Assembly (NCBI GenBank): GCA_934526125.1
Contig: CAKSZU010000095.1
Coordinates: 1-6,483 of the forward strand
From: an uncultured Faecalibacterium sp.
Lineage (GTDB): Bacteria; Bacillota; Clostridia; Oscillospirales; Ruminococcaceae
Direction of reading: 5' to 3'
DNA: 6,483 nucleotides
Below are positions 5,948 through 6,483 of the stretch, piece by piece (within the stretch, counting starts at the first letter, position 1; each line of letters starts with the position of its first letter). The notes under the pieces were generated by a model, which was not told where the DNA came from, ran no database searches, and saw nothing but the letters and a program-made list of their open reading frames with translations. Position numbers and translations under genes: made by a program.

Positions 5948-6189
5948 AACAAATTGCGTATAGGGGCACACCGCAGCGGCGTGTCCGGGCCGGAGCGGGG
6001 CAGTGCCGCGGTCGCATCGAACAGATGGACTGACAGGGCAGAGATCACCCCGTCTCCTGCCATCCCGGCGCGCAGCAAGCGTGTACGGAACTGAAAAATT
6101 CTATACGATGGTTTCGATGGGAGCGGCGGTGCGTTTGCCGTGTCCTTCACACAGACAGGCCGCCCGGGGACGGGTGTGCCTGCGTTTTT
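5948..6189 (+). ncRNA. Predicted structured leader or small RNA upstream of RNase J
   Basis: This stretch of about 242 nt runs from the predicted transcription start to the end of a terminator T-run and has no convincing coding frame. Local hairpins found by hand are 5965-5986 (GG-CAC...), 6037-6061 (GGCAGAGA with TCTCCTGCC, one bulged base) and about 6069-6083 (CGCGC with GCGTG). Long-range pairs are also possible: GGCACACC (5965-5972) with GGTGTGCC (6173-6180), CCGGGC (5985-5990) with GCCCGG (6162-6167), GCCGC (6005-6009) with GCGGC (6123-6127), and CATCGA (6015-6020) with TCGATG (6114-6119). These are nested and would form a rod closed at both ends; the first two compete with the terminator stem. 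G+C-rich DNA gives chance pairs, so the fold is tentative. No signature of SRP RNA, RNase P, tmRNA or T-box is seen; a 6S-like RNA cannot be excluded. Confidence 0.5.
6156..6189 (+). terminator. Intrinsic terminator in the RNase J 5' leader (putative attenuator)
   Basis: CAGGCCGCCCG (6156-6166) pairs with CGGGTGTGCCTG (6171-6182) to give 11 base pairs with one G-U and one bulged T, closed by a GGGA tetraloop. Two bases later come five Ts (6185-6189). The RNase J ribosome binding site GGAGG starts at 6201, so there is no room for another promoter in between. Any transcript of the RNase J gene must therefore read through this site. That points to regulated termination, or to a separate small RNA with leaky termination. 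Confidence 0.75.
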
Positions 6190-6211
6190 CAATTGCTTCT
6201 GGAGGTATCGA

Positions 6212-6483
6212 ATGGCACAGATCAAGGAACAGGGCCAGAATCAGGCTCAGAATCAGGTTCAGAAACGGAACAGCAGCAGCGAGGCTGCAGGGGAGAAGCG
6301 CCCCCGCACCCGCCGCCCCTATTATAACCGGCGGCCCCGCCGTCCCCAGACCAAGGAGGCGGCAACGCCCATCCACATCTACCCGCTGGGCGGTCTGGGC
6401 GAAGTGGGCAAGAACATGACCGTCTACGAGTGCAACGGCGATATGATCATCGTGGACTGCGGTCTGGTGTTCCCGGACAGCGA
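6212..6483 (+). CDS. rnj: Ribonuclease J (N-terminal part)
   Basis: RNase J is a metallo-beta-lactamase/beta-CASP ribonuclease with 5'-to-3' exonuclease and endonuclease activity, central to mRNA decay and RNA maturation in Gram-positive bacteria. The start ATG 6212 has GGAGG (6201-6205) 6 nt upstream. The gene runs off the right edge after 90 codons, so the HxHxDH metal-binding motif is not visible. Residues 54-88 give the characteristic opening of the fold: IHIYPLGGLGEVGKNMTVYE, then MIIVDCGLVFPD. Residues 1-50 are an extra, probably disordered extension: first Gln/Asn-rich (QNQAQNQVQ, residues 9-17), then very basic with many RRP repeats (residues 30-45). Such extensions occur in clostridial RNase J and may contact RNA. 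Other metallo-beta-lactamase RNases lack the PLGGLGEVGKNM sequence. Confidence 0.95.
   Translation, partial: MAQIKEQGQNQAQNQVQKRNSSSEAAGEKRPRTRRPYYNRRPRRPQTKEAATPIHIYPLGGLGEVGKNMTVYECNGDMIIVDCGLVFPDS

Noticed and set aside
6025..6033. Leader peptide in the RNase J leader (ATG 6025, or ATG 6108/6117)
   Set aside because: ATG 6025 is followed by a stop after two codons. The ATGs at 6108 and 6117 have no ribosome binding site, and no run of regulatory codons is seen.
5948..6189. SRP RNA, tmRNA, RNase P RNA or T-box in the RNase J leader
   Set aside because: The conserved SRP S-domain sequence, the T-box AGGGTGGNACCGCG element, a tmRNA tag frame and RNase P core motifs are all absent.
6003..6419. 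Plus-strand frame starting GTG 6003 through the RNase J leader and into the gene
   Set aside because: It overlaps the clear RNase J start in another frame, its Arg/Pro/Ser-rich product matches no family I know, and the GGAG at 5992-5995 is weak support. It also runs through the terminator stem.

Overview
The window is a G+C-rich piece of a bacterial chromosome with strong G/C bias at third codon positions. The organism is most likely a Gram-positive member of the Clostridia, in the Oscillospiraceae (Faecalibacterium/Gemmiger-like). This rests on four things seen here: an mreBCD-PBP2 operon next to methylglyoxal synthase, a ribonuclease J with a basic N-terminal extension, purine-rich GGAGG ribosome binding sites, and an intergenic palindromic repeat whose CTCTCAG...CTGAGAG ends and GCTCCCCC/GGGGGAGC core recall repeats I know from gut Oscillospiraceae. 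The genus is an inference.

Layout. Positions 1-4057 (+) hold the cell-elongation operon: the 3' end of mreB, then mreC (GTG start), mreD and the class B transpeptidase PBP2 (mrdA). A terminator-like hairpin lies between mreB and mreC. MreB filaments, the MreC/MreD membrane proteins and PBP2 act together in lateral wall synthesis. After an intergenic stretch with tandem imperfect palindromes and a good sigma-A promoter comes mgsA (+, 4214-4618), closed by a strong bidirectional terminator. Next is a repeat element (4711-4793).

On the minus strand, rnhA (RNase HI) is followed, with an ATGA overlap, by a short degenerate homologue of the tRNA 2-thiouridylase MnmA that has lost its PP-loop and the catalytic-cysteine motif. 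Divergently, a near-consensus promoter at 5913-5941 starts a leader of about 264 nt. The leader holds several potential helices and a complete intrinsic terminator only about 11 nt before the ribosome binding site of the RNase J gene, whose first 90 codons close the window.

The most interesting items are the RNase J leader (a likely attenuator or a separate structured RNA), the MnmA-like pseudoenzyme coupled to RNase HI, the internal mreB/mreC terminator, and the changed active-site positions in methylglyoxal synthase. No CRISPR array, tRNA, rRNA or transposase gene is visible.
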